Shown piece after piece: positions 1 through 6,792 of a stretch of 8,938 nucleotides of DNA (positions within the stretch are counted from its first letter, which is position 1; each line of letters begins with the position of its first letter). The DNA lies in assembly GCA_947630865.1 (NCBI GenBank), contig CANRJE010000060.1, positions 1 to 8,938 on the forward strand, read 5' to 3'. Below the pieces are notes generated by a model. That model saw only the letters and a list, made by a program, of their open reading frames with translations, was not told the origin of the DNA and made no database searches. The DNA is from an uncultured Bacilli bacterium. GTDB taxonomy: Bacteria > Bacillota_I > Bacilli_A > RF39 > UBA660. Both the position numbers and the translations under genes were made by a program.

Positions 1-63
1 TTTCTCGGCATAAAATCACATTAAGACAATTATTATAGCTATTCAAAAGTTGCACTTGACTTT

Positions 64-639
64 TTAATTAATAAATTTATTATAATCCTTACCACTTAAA
101 CAACAATTTAAATAGGAAGCAAAATCGCTATGAAGAATAGGCTTTTCAAATTCTTTTATCAAAATACAATTAAGTTCTTCTTCTTTTATATTAAATGTTT
201 TTAAAAATTCTCTATATTTATTTATTTGATAATTAAGAAGTTCTTCTAAACTATTGAATTTATGAATACCTTGATTCTTAAAGTCTGCAACTTCAAACCA
301 ATTCCATGTATTTCCTTCTTGATACACTAAAAAAGCATGTGTAGGGTAGGGGTTAACATAATCAAGATTAACGATTTCAAAATATGTTTTTACAATATAA
401 CCATGTTCCTTAAACCAACATCTTGCTAATTCAGTTTGATCATAACAATTACCATATCCCGTTCTTAAAATATCTTCTTTAGTTTCTAAAATATATTCTT
501 CTTCAAATACTAAATTGAAATCTTTATCTTCCGTTTTATGAACTTTACCATTTTTTCCAAGATAACCATATTTTATATTATACATCATAAAATGAAGTAA
601 TTCTATAGGAGTCTTTATATTTTTATATTCTAAATCCAT
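64..639 (-). CDS. Small transglutaminase-like cysteine protein
   Basis: The 191-residue product has the order expected of the transglutaminase-like (papain-fold) superfamily. A GxC motif places the likely nucleophile at Cys65 (GNCYDQTELA), His101 follows in the segment PTHAFLVY, and a Trp-rich strand ends in an acidic residue (Asp119, or less likely Glu116, in WFEVADF). Known members of this fold are proteases, peptide N-glycanases, deamidases or amide cross-linking enzymes, so the substrate cannot be read from the sequence. There is no signal peptide or membrane segment, so it probably acts in the cytoplasm. The ATG lies one base after the stop of the acetyltransferase gene upstream, with only a weak GAAAGAG ribosome site inside that gene's end, which suggests translational coupling. 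The C-terminal third (about 130-191) is Lys/Glu-rich and not recognised. The fold is fairly sure; enzymatic activity is inferred. Confidence 0.75.
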   Translation of the reverse strand: MDLEYKNIKTPIELLHFMMYNIKYGYLGKNGKVHKTEDKDFNLVFEEEYILETKEDILRTGYGNCYDQTELARCWFKEHGYIVKTYFEIVNLDYVNPYPTHAFLVYQEGNTWNWFEVADFKNQGIHKFNSLEELLNYQINKYREFLKTFNIKEEELNCILIKEFEKPILHSDFASYLNCCLSGKDYNKFIN

Positions 640-640
640 A

Positions 641-1189
641 CTATTTCTCTTTCATTGTTAAATAATCATCTCTTGTTATCTCAATACAGTATTCATCATA
701 AAATTCTCCATTATAAAAACATGCATCACGATACTTTCCAGCCACCGTATAACCAGCCTTTTTAGCCGATTTTAAAGATGCCTCATTAAATGAATATATT
801 CCAGAATATATACTTTTAGCATTTAATATTTCAAAAGCAAACTTAGTTACTAACTTTAAAGCATCTGTTCCATATCCTTTACCCCTATCTTCTATATCAC
901 CAATAAATCCCCCTATATGAAATCTTCTTGAAACGGAATCTTTAATATCTAATCCATAACTACCAATCAGTTTATTATCACTCTTTCTAATAATCATAAA
1001 ATTATGATTTTCACTCTGACTAGCATGTTCTAACCATTCTTTCTCTTTCATTTCTGTTAATGAATATTTAAAATTTCCTATTCCTCTTGCTAAAGTTTCA
1101 TCATTTACCCATCTAGTAAAAGTTTCTAATTCATCTATACTAATAGGAGCTAAGTAAATTCTTTCACTTTCATATTTCTTATAATACAT
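641..1189 (-). CDS. GNAT N-acetyltransferase, RimJ/RimL-like
   Basis: This 182-residue protein matches the acetyl-CoA-dependent GNAT fold. The acetyl-CoA pyrophosphate-binding motif A is visible as RGKGYG at residues 102-107, followed by the helix TDALKLVTKFAF. A late N-E-x-S-L-x-x-x-K-K-x-G-Y segment (about 135-147) and a C-terminal strand ending in YDEYCIEI are typical of the RimJ/RimL/SpeG-type branch, which acetylates protein N-termini, polyamines or small molecules. The substrate is unknown. I start it at the ATG at 1189 because GGAGG lies just upstream. A TTG five codons further up would put that GGAGG inside the gene and has no ribosome site of its own. It is the first gene of a two-gene unit with the transglutaminase-like gene, driven by its own promoter at 1209-1236. 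Confidence 0.9.
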   Translation of the reverse strand: MYYKKYESERIYLAPISIDELETFTRWVNDETLARGIGNFKYSLTEMKEKEWLEHASQSENHNFMIIRKSDNKLIGSYGLDIKDSVSRRFHIGGFIGDIEDRGKGYGTDALKLVTKFAFEILNAKSIYSGIYSFNEASLKSAKKAGYTVAGKYRDACFYNGEFYDEYCIEITRDDYLTMKEK

Positions 1190-1192
1190 AAA

Positions 1193-1198
1193 TCCTCC
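1193..1198 (-). promoter_or_regulatory. Ribosome binding site deciding the acetyltransferase start
   Basis: The minus strand reads GGAGGA followed by TTT and ATG. The match to the anti-Shine-Dalgarno sequence is strong but the spacing is short (four bases from GGAGG to ATG). It selects the ATG at 1189 over the in-frame TTG at 1204. Confidence 0.75.
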
Positions 1199-1208
1199 AA
1201 CCAATCAT

Positions 1209-1236
1209 ATTATAACAAATTTTAATAACTTTGCAA
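1209..1236 (-). promoter_or_regulatory. Sigma-A-type promoter for the acetyltransferase / transglutaminase-like pair
   Basis: On the minus strand a -35 box TTGCAA (1231-1236) is separated by 16 bases from a perfect -10 box TATAAT (1209-1214). Transcription would start near 1202, leaving only about 13 bases of leader before the ATG at 1189, just enough to hold the GGAGG. The -35 box overlaps the start of the U-tract of the terminator for the preceding operon, so the two units are packed with no spare DNA between them. Confidence 0.7.
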
Positions 1237-1264
1237 AAAAAATGATGAATTTTATTTCATCATT
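1235..1264 (-). terminator. Intrinsic terminator of the four-gene surface operon
   Basis: On the minus strand a perfect 9-bp stem (AATGATGAA / TTCATCATT, arms at 1256-1264 and 1241-1249) with a six-base loop runs straight into a run of eight T residues, two of them from the base of the stem. It begins 13 bases after the stop of the zinc-ribbon gene. The stem is AT-rich and modest in strength, but position and U-tract make it convincing. Confidence 0.8.
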
Positions 1265-1277
1265 ATTTTAAACTATT

Positions 1278-2285
1278 TTATTCTTCTGTTTCAGTATCTT
1301 CTAAATCACCTACAACTGAAGCTAAACTAAATCTATCATCAGATGCTTCAATTGAATTAACATAACTTGTTTTAGCAGAATTAATTATCTTAACTGCTTT
1401 TTCTAAAATTTTATCATCATATACATTATTTTTAGTATAACCAGTTATTGCCCAAACATTACTATTATCTAGACTTGTATAAGCACCTGTTATTTTTTTA
1501 TTGTTAACAGTATCAAATAAATGATAAACTAACAACTCTTTTCCACCATAAGTATTAAATTTTGAATTTTCAATATTATAACCAGAACTACTAAAACTAT
1601 AATCAAGTTTACTTTTATAATTTTTCACAATACTATAACTACCAGATACTGATTCTAAAAGAAAATACCAATTCTCATCTGCATCAATAATTTTTAAATA
1701 ATCTTTATTATTTTCATATAACATATTAGAAGGAATCTCTAAAGAATAATTTTTAAAATAAATAGTATTTTTAGAGATAGCTATTCCACCATCTTCATTA
1801 CCTAAAAATTTTATTCCTACGTATCCACCTATAATTACTAATAAAATTACAACAATACCAACAATAGAAATAACTAAATTTTTTGTTGATTTATTATTAT
1901 TATAATTATTTTGATTATTATTGTTATTCATGTTGTTCATATTGTTTATATTACTTCTAAACTCTTCACCAGTATTTGAATTAAAATTATTATTTGGATT
2001 ACTATTAATTCTTTCTGGTCCAAAGTTACTATTTTGAGTATTAGTAACTCTTTCTTGATTAACATTATTATTTGGATTATTATTAACATTTTCTTGATTA
2101 AAATCATTACTTGAATTGAAATTAGCATTATTTACTTCATGATTAGAATTATTATTTCCATTAAAAGTATCTTGATTTAGAGGTTTAATCTCATTATTTT
2201 CATTTATACTTTCATTAATTGCACCACAATTTTTACAAAATTTATCATTTATTTCTATTTTAGCTCCACATTTTCTACAAAACAT
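1278..2285 (-). CDS. Zinc-ribbon, Asn-rich linker, single-span membrane protein
   Basis: The 335-residue product opens with a zinc ribbon, MFCRKCG then FCKNCG, with four cysteines at residues 3, 6, 17 and 20. A long, strongly Asn-rich low-complexity linker follows (about 26-133) and contains three 13-residue repeats. A single hydrophobic span (about 136-161, rich in I/V/L/G) comes next, then a C-terminal domain of about 130 residues and an acidic tail ending DTETEE. With no signal peptide and the ribbon first, the likely topology is ribbon inside and C-terminal domain outside. That outer domain opens with YSLEIP and resembles the repeated domain of the upstream gene's product. I start at the ATG at 2285, which gives the usual MFC start of such ribbons and leaves AAAGAAG about 8-10 bases upstream; an in-frame GTG at 2294 would add three residues. 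It is the last gene of the operon. Function is not known; a sensor, scaffold or assembly role is inference. Confidence 0.85.
   Translation of the reverse strand: MFCRKCGAKIEINDKFCKNCGAINESINENNEIKPLNQDTFNGNNNSNHEVNNANFNSSNDFNQENVNNNPNNNVNQERVTNTQNSNFGPERINSNPNNNFNSNTGEEFRSNINNMNNMNNNNNQNNYNNNKSTKNLVISIVGIVVILLVIIGGYVGIKFLGNEDGGIAISKNTIYFKNYSLEIPSNMLYENNKDYLKIIDADENWYFLLESVSGSYSIVKNYKSKLDYSFSSSGYNIENSKFNTYGGKELLVYHLFDTVNNKKITGAYTSLDNSNVWAITGYTKNNVYDDKILEKAVKIINSAKTSYVNSIEASDDRFSLASVVGDLEDTETEE
1986..2102 (-). repeat. Three tandem 39-bp (13-residue) repeats in the Asn-rich linker
   Basis: Three adjoining 13-residue units are visible: FNQENVNNNPNNN, VNQERVTNTQNSN and FGPERINSNPNNN, consensus [FV]-[NG]-[QP]-E-[NR]-[VI]-[NT]-x-x-[PQ]-N-x-N. 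The DNA keeps the same 39-base period. A weaker, partly shifted copy may precede them. They lie between the zinc ribbon and the membrane span and look like an expandable spacer. Confidence 0.7.
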
Positions 2286-2302
2286 TTTTATCACACTTCT
2301 TT

Positions 2303-3931
2303 CTATATTTTTTCTTCATTTATAACTACATTTGTAACTTCTTTTATTAATTTGTCATTAATTTGTTTATTATTACCATCTATTTCAATAGTTAAATAAT
2401 AATCTCCCATTTGATAGAACAAAATCTTTTTATTTACATAATACTTATTTTTATTAACTACATTTGTATATCCTCCATCATAAGCAATAAAAGTTTTATT
2501 ATTTATTTCTATATTACTAGTTTGTTTTAATTCATTATATTCACCATAAATTGAAAGTAGTAATTTATTCATATTATCTATTTGCTTCTCAATTTTAGTT
2601 TTACTTAAAGTATAGTTAATTTGATATTCATATAAATTATCTTTTTTATTATAATTTAATCCAAAATATCTATAAGAATATATATTTTGATTCTTATCAA
2701 TTTCTTTATAACTATTAGGTAATTTTACTTTAATACTATATATTTTATCTTTAGTTTGATTACTATACTCTTTTAATTCAGAAACTAATAAATCATCTTC
2801 TTTAGTATTTTTTATATAACTTGAATAATTTTTACTTGAATTAACTTTAATCATTGTAATTAATTCCTTAGGTATAGAAACATCTTTAGAAGAAATAGTA
2901 ATCACAAAAATATGATTATTATTTAATTCATAAATTAATTCTATATTTTCTTCTAATCTTTTATATTCAACACTTTCTAATTTATCATTTAAAGTTGTTG
3001 CCTTATTGTAGTAATAACTATTCTTATATATATAATTAAATTCTTTTTTATCTAGTTTGTCAAGACTTTCTTCATATGAACTATAATCTTTATCTTCTTT
3101 ATAAGTTTTATATTTATAAGTTAATCCTTTATTTGTATCATCTTTTATATATTCATAAATATTACGATTATAAATCATTGTATTTATCTTTATACTACCT
3201 TTTTCTAAATCTTGAAAAGTAAAACTAGAAGCAATTGATGAAAAATTATCAAGTTTAAAATTGCTAGGAAGTTGATAATTAACTAAATAATTATTACTTG
3301 CTATTTCATAATTATTTGTATCTTTAAGTAAATTTTTAACTTCAATGTTTTCATCATATTTAATCTTTTTAGTAGAAATATCTAAAGAACTATTATAATT
3401 AAATTGTTCCTCTTTTAAATAAAAATTATAAACTATATTATTGAAACTATCTAATAAAATATCAAAAACATCTTCTTTAGCTTCTAAACAAATAATAATT
3501 AAACTATCACTTTTTTTAAAACTATTTATTAATACTTCACTATTGAGACTTTCATATAAAGCTTTATACCCATCATACTGATTCTTAGTTAATTTACTAT
3601 CTTCTTCGGTAATTAATTTATAATCTTTATTCTCTTTAAGTTGATAAAGTATTTTTGATTTTAATTCTTCAAAAGATAAATATTTATTATCATCATCTAA
3701 AATAATTCTTTTAATAGTTATAATTCCATCATCATTATGTTTTAAAGTAATTTTATCTTTTGATTTTGAAGTAATTTTCCAACTATTATCATAAGCTAAA
3801 TAATAAGTATCATTCTCCATTTCCTTTAAAGTTATTTTTTTAGGTATCAAAAAATATATTGCTAACCCTAAAATTATAATAACTATAAATAAAATTATTA
3901 AATTCTTTTTATTTTTTATTACTTTCTTCAT
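2303..3931 (-). CDS. Membrane-anchored protein with three related extracytoplasmic domains
   Basis: The 542-residue product has a Lys-rich N-terminus and one strong hydrophobic span (about 10-29), then an all-extracytoplasmic body with no cysteine except one at residue 148. The body appears to hold three domains of about 130-150 residues: 41-171, 213-364 and 396-538. Each opens with a strand carrying an aromatic/aliphatic run then a turn (YYLAYDNSW, YLVNYQLPSNF, YSIKVKLPNSY) and closes with a hydrophobic helix (LLDSFNNIV, ELITMIKVN, LIKEVTNVV). This layout recalls PsbP/Mog1-like (DUF1795-type) domains, but that is a pattern judgement, not a database match. The N-terminus lacks a lipobox, so it should stay as an anchored protein. 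The ATG overlaps the stop of the pseudoprotease gene (ATGA), with GGTGA as ribosome site. The 3' end is 17 bases from the next gene's ATG. Function is unknown; a structural or binding partner of its operon neighbours is inferred. Confidence 0.8.
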   Translation of the reverse strand: MKKVIKNKKNLIILFIVIIILGLAIYFLIPKKITLKEMENDTYYLAYDNSWKITSKSKDKITLKHNDDGIITIKRIILDDDNKYLSFEELKSKILYQLKENKDYKLITEEDSKLTKNQYDGYKALYESLNSEVLINSFKKSDSLIIICLEAKEDVFDILLDSFNNIVYNFYLKEEQFNYNSSLDISTKKIKYDENIEVKNLLKDTNNYEIASNNYLVNYQLPSNFKLDNFSSIASSFTFQDLEKGSIKINTMIYNRNIYEYIKDDTNKGLTYKYKTYKEDKDYSSYEESLDKLDKKEFNYIYKNSYYYNKATTLNDKLESVEYKRLEENIELIYELNNNHIFVITISSKDVSIPKELITMIKVNSSKNYSSYIKNTKEDDLLVSELKEYSNQTKDKIYSIKVKLPNSYKEIDKNQNIYSYRYFGLNYNKKDNLYEYQINYTLSKTKIEKQIDNMNKLLLSIYGEYNELKQTSNIEINNKTFIAYDGGYTNVVNKNKYYVNKKILFYQMGDYYLTIEIDGNNKQINDKLIKEVTNVVINEEKI

Positions 3932-5634
3932 AATTTCACCATTACAACAATTAAATAAGAAAACTCTTCCATTACTATAACTTTATATTTTCCATTCTCA
4001 TAAACTAATTTTTTAGGACTATTTAAAATTTCTTTATAGTTTTCTTTTAATAATTCTTCTCTAAAAGGTGTTATTAAAGTCATACTAGACATATAATTTG
4101 ATATATTATTTTTATATCTTAAACTTACAATATTATCTTTTAGATTAGCTTTTATTAATTCTAATTTTATAGTATTTTCAATATCTCCAATTTTTTTATA
4201 TTCTAAAAAGTCTTCTTTAGATATATTATTTTTTATTTGTTCTTGATTATTAGTTCCATAATAATATTTATCTTTTAACTCTTGAAATGAAATAGTTTTA
4301 ATGGTAGAAAAATCATAATTTTGAAATTTATTTGCAATTTCTCTTAAAACATTTAAATTATTTCCTAAAGAAGTCATTCCACTTTCTTTAATAATTCCAA
4401 CAACTTCACCATTTTCATTGAAAAGAGGACTACCAATCGCTGTTTCTTTTAAAGATATAGAAGTTTCTATGTTATTTTTATTAGATAATACTATACCTGT
4501 TTGAATACTTATATTAACTCCTGATTGACTGCTTAAACTTATTAAAGGATCTTCTTCTTTTATATCATCTTTAGAAAGTTTAATACTACTTTTAGTTTTA
4601 TCTGTTAATTTTAAAATTGCAATATCAAATTCAGGATTAATTGTTACAATACCATCTATTTCATATTCTTTTGAATCACCACTTAAAGTTATATATTGAG
4701 ATGTTTCTAAAGCTTTATTTAAAAAACTCCAAGTAGTTATAACTAAACCATCATTTATAATAAAACCATTAGCTTCCGTTTCTATCGTATTATTATAAAA
4801 GGCTCTTAAATAAATAAGATTATCTTTATTATTATCATAAATTTTATTTAAGGTTTCATCTTTTAAATTACTTGCTTTAGAGTAATCATAAATTGAATTT
4901 AAATTAGTACTTTTTATTATGGATTTAGTTTTTGTAAGTTCAAGTTGTTCTATTTGATTTAAATAAGTATTTGTATCTTCTCTAGTTTCACCATATAAAT
5001 AATATAATTTATATTCGTCATTTAATTTTTTATAAAAATAATATAAAGTAAGAGAAGTATTTTGATACTCATATTCTAAAGGATTGTCTTCTTTTTCTAC
5101 TTTCATTTTAACATCTGGTAAAAATACTTTACTTCCAATAAAATTGTTACTTTCAAAAACTTTTATATCTCCATAAGAACTATAAATGACATTTAATTCA
5201 TTTAATTTATTAAAAACACTTGGAAGAGAAGTTCCAGATATAATATCATCTTTATACTCTTGACTTTTTTCATCATACCCAGTATAAGTACTATCATCTT
5301 TTGGTATATTAGGATTATATCTTAAATTTAAAAAATCTTGATGTCTTTTATAATAATTTTCACTAGTCTCAGAAGTATTATTGACTTCTCCTAATAATAA
5401 AGAGGTTGTTTTTTTACTTAATAAAATTATTTCTTTTTCTAACTCTTTTTGAATATTATTTTCTTTTATTTCAATATTGTATTCTTTATTAAATTCTTTA
5501 AGTATATAATTCGTTTTTGTATTTAAGTTTTCAGAAACAGTATCAATACTAAAACCAAATGTTTTATTACTTGCATATACTGTAATAAAAGTTAAAGAAA
5601 TTATTAAGGTAATTATAAATATTATTTTTTTCAT
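3928..5634 (-). CDS. Exported HtrA/trypsin-fold protein, predicted inactive
   Basis: This 568-residue protein starts with a Sec signal (KK then a hydrophobic core, residues 4-18, possible cleavage after VYA at 21). Residues 22-280 are an unrecognised Lys/Asn/Tyr-rich region. Residues about 285-420 follow the HtrA/DegP serine-protease layout: NGFIINDGLVITTWSFL, then NPEFDIAILKL, then SIQTGIVLS, then AIGSPLFNENGEVVGI. Compared with the DegP pattern, the catalytic His (T-N-N-H-V-V) is Ser303, the Asp is kept as Asp337, and the nucleophile Ser (N-S-G-G-x-L) is Ile400. It should therefore be a pseudoprotease that binds rather than cuts. No PDZ-like region is evident; residues 445-568 are another unknown domain with a hydrophobic tail. 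The ATG overlaps the metalloprotease gene's stop (TAATG), with GGAGG six bases upstream inside that gene. Its two overlaps with neighbours imply co-translation in one operon. Confidence 0.85.
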   Translation of the reverse strand: MKKIIFIITLIISLTFITVYASNKTFGFSIDTVSENLNTKTNYILKEFNKEYNIEIKENNIQKELEKEIILLSKKTTSLLLGEVNNTSETSENYYKRHQDFLNLRYNPNIPKDDSTYTGYDEKSQEYKDDIISGTSLPSVFNKLNELNVIYSSYGDIKVFESNNFIGSKVFLPDVKMKVEKEDNPLEYEYQNTSLTLYYFYKKLNDEYKLYYLYGETREDTNTYLNQIEQLELTKTKSIIKSTNLNSIYDYSKASNLKDETLNKIYDNNKDNLIYLRAFYNNTIETEANGFIINDGLVITTWSFLNKALETSQYITLSGDSKEYEIDGIVTINPEFDIAILKLTDKTKSSIKLSKDDIKEEDPLISLSSQSGVNISIQTGIVLSNKNNIETSISLKETAIGSPLFNENGEVVGIIKESGMTSLGNNLNVLREIANKFQNYDFSTIKTISFQELKDKYYYGTNNQEQIKNNISKEDFLEYKKIGDIENTIKLELIKANLKDNIVSLRYKNNISNYMSSMTLITPFREELLKENYKEILNSPKKLVYENGKYKVIVMEEFSYLIVVMVKL

Positions 5635-6707
5635 TAATTACCTCCATTTAACTTCTGCTTTAAAACTCTAACTATATAAATACTAGCTAGAGTCGCATTA
5701 TCACCATTTAAATAAACATCATGAAAAGCTTCAGCTATTGTTTCATCATATATATAATTTCCATTTTCATCTTTAGCCATAGCATATATAGATATTGTTC
5801 TTCGAAAATCATCAAACGATATATTACTATTAGTATCTTTTTTATAGTTTCCATAAGCCTCTTGCAAAAGACTTAAAGAAAATGTTCCTACACTAAAATC
5901 CTTTAACAAATCATAAAATTTATCATATTCTTTTTCATCAATTATTAAAGTTGAATCAATATTTTTTGATTTCATCATAGCTAAATAAGATATGTAATGG
6001 CCAAGTTCATGAGCTAAAGGTGCTAACTTATTAGAATTTTTGGGAAACCAACCTTCTTTTGATGAATAATCGGTACTTTTTTCTAATTTTTTTTCATTAA
6101 GAAAGTATGAATCGTTTAATAAAACTTGTGTTTTTATAACCGAAGGTAATTGACTTGAAGTATTAGCATATGTAAAAGGAAAGGCTGGCATAAAAGCAGC
6201 AATCGTTGCATCTTCAGTAGCAACTCCTTCGTTAGCTCTTTTTAACGTTAAATTAGTAAGATAACCTCTTGCTCCAGGATATTCTTTATAAATTTTATCA
6301 ATAACAGAAATTAATTCTTTAGCAAATTCATAATCCATTTCACATAAATTAACAGCTGTTATGTTATATTTCGATATCATTTCATTTTCAATTTCTTGAA
6401 TTTTACTAGGACAATTATTTTTTTGATTGATGGAATCTTCTTTAATTAACTCATCTGCATCTTTTTTAGTTTCTATAGTTACTCCATAATAAACATTATC
6501 ATATTTAATAACTGTACTATTAGAATTATAATTATAGTTATTAGATGTATTTTCAAAATTATTTCCATAATCATAGTCACTGAAAAAATAAGCAATCTTA
6601 GACTTTAAAGTTATAGAAACACCTGTTATTACTAATATTAAACCAATTATAAATACAAAAAAAGCAATTAATTTTTGAGTATTAATCTTTGACAGCATAT
6701 TAAACAT
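5634..6707 (-). CDS. Membrane-anchored HExxH zinc metalloprotease-like protein
   Basis: The 357-residue product has one N-terminal hydrophobic span (about 13-34) and an Asn/Tyr-rich stalk (about 43-66), which put the rest outside the cell. The zinc-protease signature HELGH is at residues 233-237 (two His ligands and the catalytic Glu), in a hydrophobic helix LAPLAHELGHYISYLAMM. About 85 residues later the segment ISIYAMA...DETIAEAFHDVYLNG supplies a candidate third ligand, Glu322 or Glu326. That S-x-YA / E-x-x-AE-x-F arrangement recurs in HExxH peptidases often seen in phage and surface proteins. Cys99 and Cys122 are the only cysteines and might form a disulfide. All residues needed for activity appear present, unlike its pseudoprotease neighbour. 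The first ATG is supported by AGGAG at 6717-6721, nine bases upstream. It is the first gene of the operon. Proteolysis is a good inference; the substrate is unknown, and exact family assignment would need a profile search. Confidence 0.85.
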   Translation of the reverse strand: MFNMLSKINTQKLIAFFVFIIGLILVITGVSITLKSKIAYFFSDYDYGNNFENTSNNYNYNSNSTVIKYDNVYYGVTIETKKDADELIKEDSINQKNNCPSKIQEIENEMISKYNITAVNLCEMDYEFAKELISVIDKIYKEYPGARGYLTNLTLKRANEGVATEDATIAAFMPAFPFTYANTSSQLPSVIKTQVLLNDSYFLNEKKLEKSTDYSSKEGWFPKNSNKLAPLAHELGHYISYLAMMKSKNIDSTLIIDEKEYDKFYDLLKDFSVGTFSLSLLQEAYGNYKKDTNSNISFDDFRRTISIYAMAKDENGNYIYDETIAEAFHDVYLNGDNATLASIYIVRVLKQKLNGGN

Positions 6708-6732
6708 ACTATTTATCTCCTATTATATTTTT

Positions 6733-6761
6733 AGGATACCATAAATTTTTGCTTTTCTCAA
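6733..6761 (-). promoter_or_regulatory. Promoter of the four-gene surface operon
   Basis: On the minus strand TTGAGA (-35, 6756-6761) is 17 bases from TATCCT (-10, 6733-6738), and the -10 is preceded by TGG, giving an extended TGn motif. Transcription would start near 6726, just ahead of the AGGAG site (6717-6721) of the metalloprotease gene. The -10 departs from consensus at two places, so the extended TG probably matters. No operator-like palindrome is seen beside it. Confidence 0.6.
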
Positions 6762-6792
6762 TAAGATATTAAAATTTAGTTATATAAATTTT

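Noticed and set aside
1..63. Short fragments at the left edge that might be a gene end or a hairpin (AAAAGT...ACTTTT)
   Set aside because: No frame gives a recognisable peptide, and the hairpin has only a 6-bp AT-rich stem with no U-tract on the minus strand, so no terminator or gene is called.
56..86. Plus-strand TTGACT ... TATAAT resembling a promoter
   Set aside because: The spacing is 19 bases, it points antisense into the transglutaminase-like gene, and no plus-strand gene follows. Chance in AT-rich DNA is likely.
1190..1204. TTG start adding five residues to the RimJ/RimL-like gene
   Set aside because: It would place GGAGG inside the coding sequence and has no ribosome site upstream.
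1946..2128. A 60-codon minus-strand reading frame rich in Ile/Leu
   Set aside because: It is an out-of-frame reading of the Asn-rich repeat region of the zinc-ribbon gene; AAT-rich codons shift into ATT/TTA-type codons. It has no ribosome site of its own.
6771..6792. Hairpin (AAAATTTA / TAAATTTT) directly after the PPC gene stop
   Set aside because: The stem is entirely A-T and has no separate U-tract after it on the minus strand, so I do not call it a terminator.
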